From Distichodus sexfasciatus (taxonomy: Eukaryota; Chordata; Actinopteri; Characiformes; Distichodontidae), in the NCBI GenBank assembly GCA_032718565.1, contig JAVGVS010000011.1:2520905-2584904 (forward strand): a stretch of DNA of 64,000 bases, given 5' to 3'. Both the position numbers and the translations under genes were made by a program. Below the pieces are notes generated by a model. That model was not told the DNA's origin, ran no database searches, and worked only from the letters and a program-made list of their open reading frames with translations. The stretch's first letter is position 1. The number at the start of each line of letters is the position of its first letter. This document shows, piece after piece, positions 63,034 to 64,000 of this stretch.

Positions 63034-63380
63034 ATGGAAATTGATGTGTGTGACTGATTGAGGATAATAACGATGGCGGACAGAGTGATACATGCCCTGC
63101 AGAAACCTGAGCTCCCTGCCTTCTTCAATTCCACTCCCCAAAGGATACGCTGACCTTCACATATGCAGCTGGCTCGACAACCTCACGCCAGGTAAACTGA
63201 AAGGTTTGCACCTTGCTGCCAAGGACGACACGGAAGGGAAAGCGGCGCTTCGGGGGACGTGGCGTCCGCTGACAAACACCCTGTTGTCACTGTAATAAAT
63301 GACACTGTGTTTGCAAAGTTAACGGCGCTGACACAACACTGCGTAAGGACTAATTACTTCCAGAGGGGAAGAGGGCCAAG
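63034..63380 (+). promoter_or_regulatory. lrrn3: lrrn3 5' leader with upstream ORFs
   Basis: Between the putative acceptor at 63033 and the start codon lie an 8-codon uORF including its stop (63034-63057) and a 27-codon one (63073-63153), both ending before the main ATG. They could damp translation if this leader is transcribed. Confidence 0.4.
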
Positions 63381-64000
63381 ATGAAAGATCCACTGTACAT
63401 GGTCTGTTTGTTAGTAGGACTTAGCCTCACTGCTTCGGTTCATTCTCCCGGGTGGACTGTGGCATGCCTTAAGCTGTGCAAATGTGGAATCCGGCCCTGG
63501 TTCTCTCCTTCATCCCTTTATATGGAAGCTCCGACTGTGGACTGTAACAATCGGAGACTCCAGTTTGTTCCAGAGAGACTACCTTTAAACACGCAGGTGC
63601 TACTGTCACAGAGCAACAACATCGCAAAACTTGTCAAACCTCTGAGCTACCTGGTTAACCTGACGGAAGTCGACCTGTCTCAGAACAACATAACGGCTCT
63701 GAGTGACATCAATCTAGGGCACCTCCCTCAGCTTTTGTCCTTGCACTTGGAGGAGAACTGGATAAGCAGCCTTCATGATAACTGCCTTGCACATCTGCCA
63801 AACCTTCAGGAGCTCTATATCAACCACAACCTGCTCTCCCTGATCAGTGCTGGAGCGTTTCGAGGGCTTGCCAATCTGTTGCGACTCCACCTCAATTCAA
63901 ACCAACTGAAGGTGATCAGACAAGAGTGGTTTCATGCACTCAGCCAATTAGAGATCTTGTTGATTGGGGAAAATCCAATTACGCAAATCCAAGACAGGAA
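63381..64000 (+). CDS. lrrn3: LRRN3 (leucine-rich repeat neuronal protein 3), N-terminal 206 codons, runs off window
   Basis: LRRN3 is a type I neuronal membrane protein with LRR, Ig and fibronectin III domains. The frame is open from ATG 63381 to the window end. A signal peptide occupies about residues 1-22. An LRRNT cysteine cap follows (C29, C33, C35, C55) with the family phrase IRPWF and SLYMEAPTVDC. At least six leucine-rich repeats follow (LLLSQSNNIAKL, VDLSQNNITAL, LHLEENWISSL, LQELYINHNLLSLI, LRLHLNSNQLKVI, LLIGENPITQI). Sequons NLT and NIT are present. It lies on the opposite strand of immp2l, inside that gene, as in mammals, and this supports both calls. The Ig, FnIII, membrane and tail regions are beyond 64000. 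Confidence 0.95.
   Translation, partial: MKDPLYMVCLLVGLSLTASVHSPGWTVACLKLCKCGIRPWFSPSSLYMEAPTVDCNNRRLQFVPERLPLNTQVLLSQSNNIAKLVKPLSYLVNLTEVDLSQNNITALSDINLGHLPQLLSLHLEENWISSLHDNCLAHLPNLQELYINHNLLSLISAGAFRGLANLLRLHLNSNQLKVIRQEWFHALSQLEILLIGENPITQIQDR

Overview
The window is vertebrate nuclear DNA, almost certainly from a teleost fish. It has GT-AG introns, single-copy orthologues of human genes, and dense fish-type non-autonomous transposons (hAT, Harbinger-like and Tc1-like miniature elements, tRNA-derived SINEs, CA/GA microsatellites). I cannot name the species.

Layout. (1) 1 to about 11.9 kb, + strand: the 3' part of an ERC1 (ELKS/CAST) active-zone scaffold gene, about 14 coding exons, entering mid-exon at base 1 and ending with the GIWA-encoding exon at 11651-11677. 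The 5' exons match ERC1 closely. Several 3' exons carry small indels that mostly cancel in frame, and the penultimate exon has an early stop. (2) 11.9-19.0 kb: intergenic, with miniature transposons and an ATT microsatellite. (3) 19.07-25.29 kb, + strand: a two-exon fibrinogen-like protein 2 (fibroleukin) gene. Its first exon is enlarged to about 1506 codons by repetitive, probably disordered sequence; the fibrinogen C-terminal domain is in exon 2. (4) 28.20-30.17 kb, - strand: tmem60, with one coding exon and a probable 5'UTR exon at a CpG-rich promoter. (5) 30.2-39.6 kb: intergenic repeats, including a hAT element with an 8-bp target duplication and a transposase N-terminus remnant. (6) 39.68-52.90 kb and beyond the right edge, - strand: the last three coding exons of immp2l, with transposon-filled introns. 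(7) 56.6-64.0 kb, + strand: lrrn3, nested in an immp2l intron as in mammals, with a probable 5'UTR exon beside a 1-kb purine tract and the first 206 codons of its single coding exon.

The genes do not form a pathway. ERC1 organises presynaptic release sites, LRRN3 is a neuronal membrane LRR protein, IMMP2L is a mitochondrial inner-membrane peptidase, TMEM60 is an uncharacterised membrane protein and FGL2 is a secreted or membrane-associated fibrinogen-related protein. The most unusual features are the giant FGL2 exon, the 3' end of ERC1, and an immp2l exon hemmed in by two transposons.
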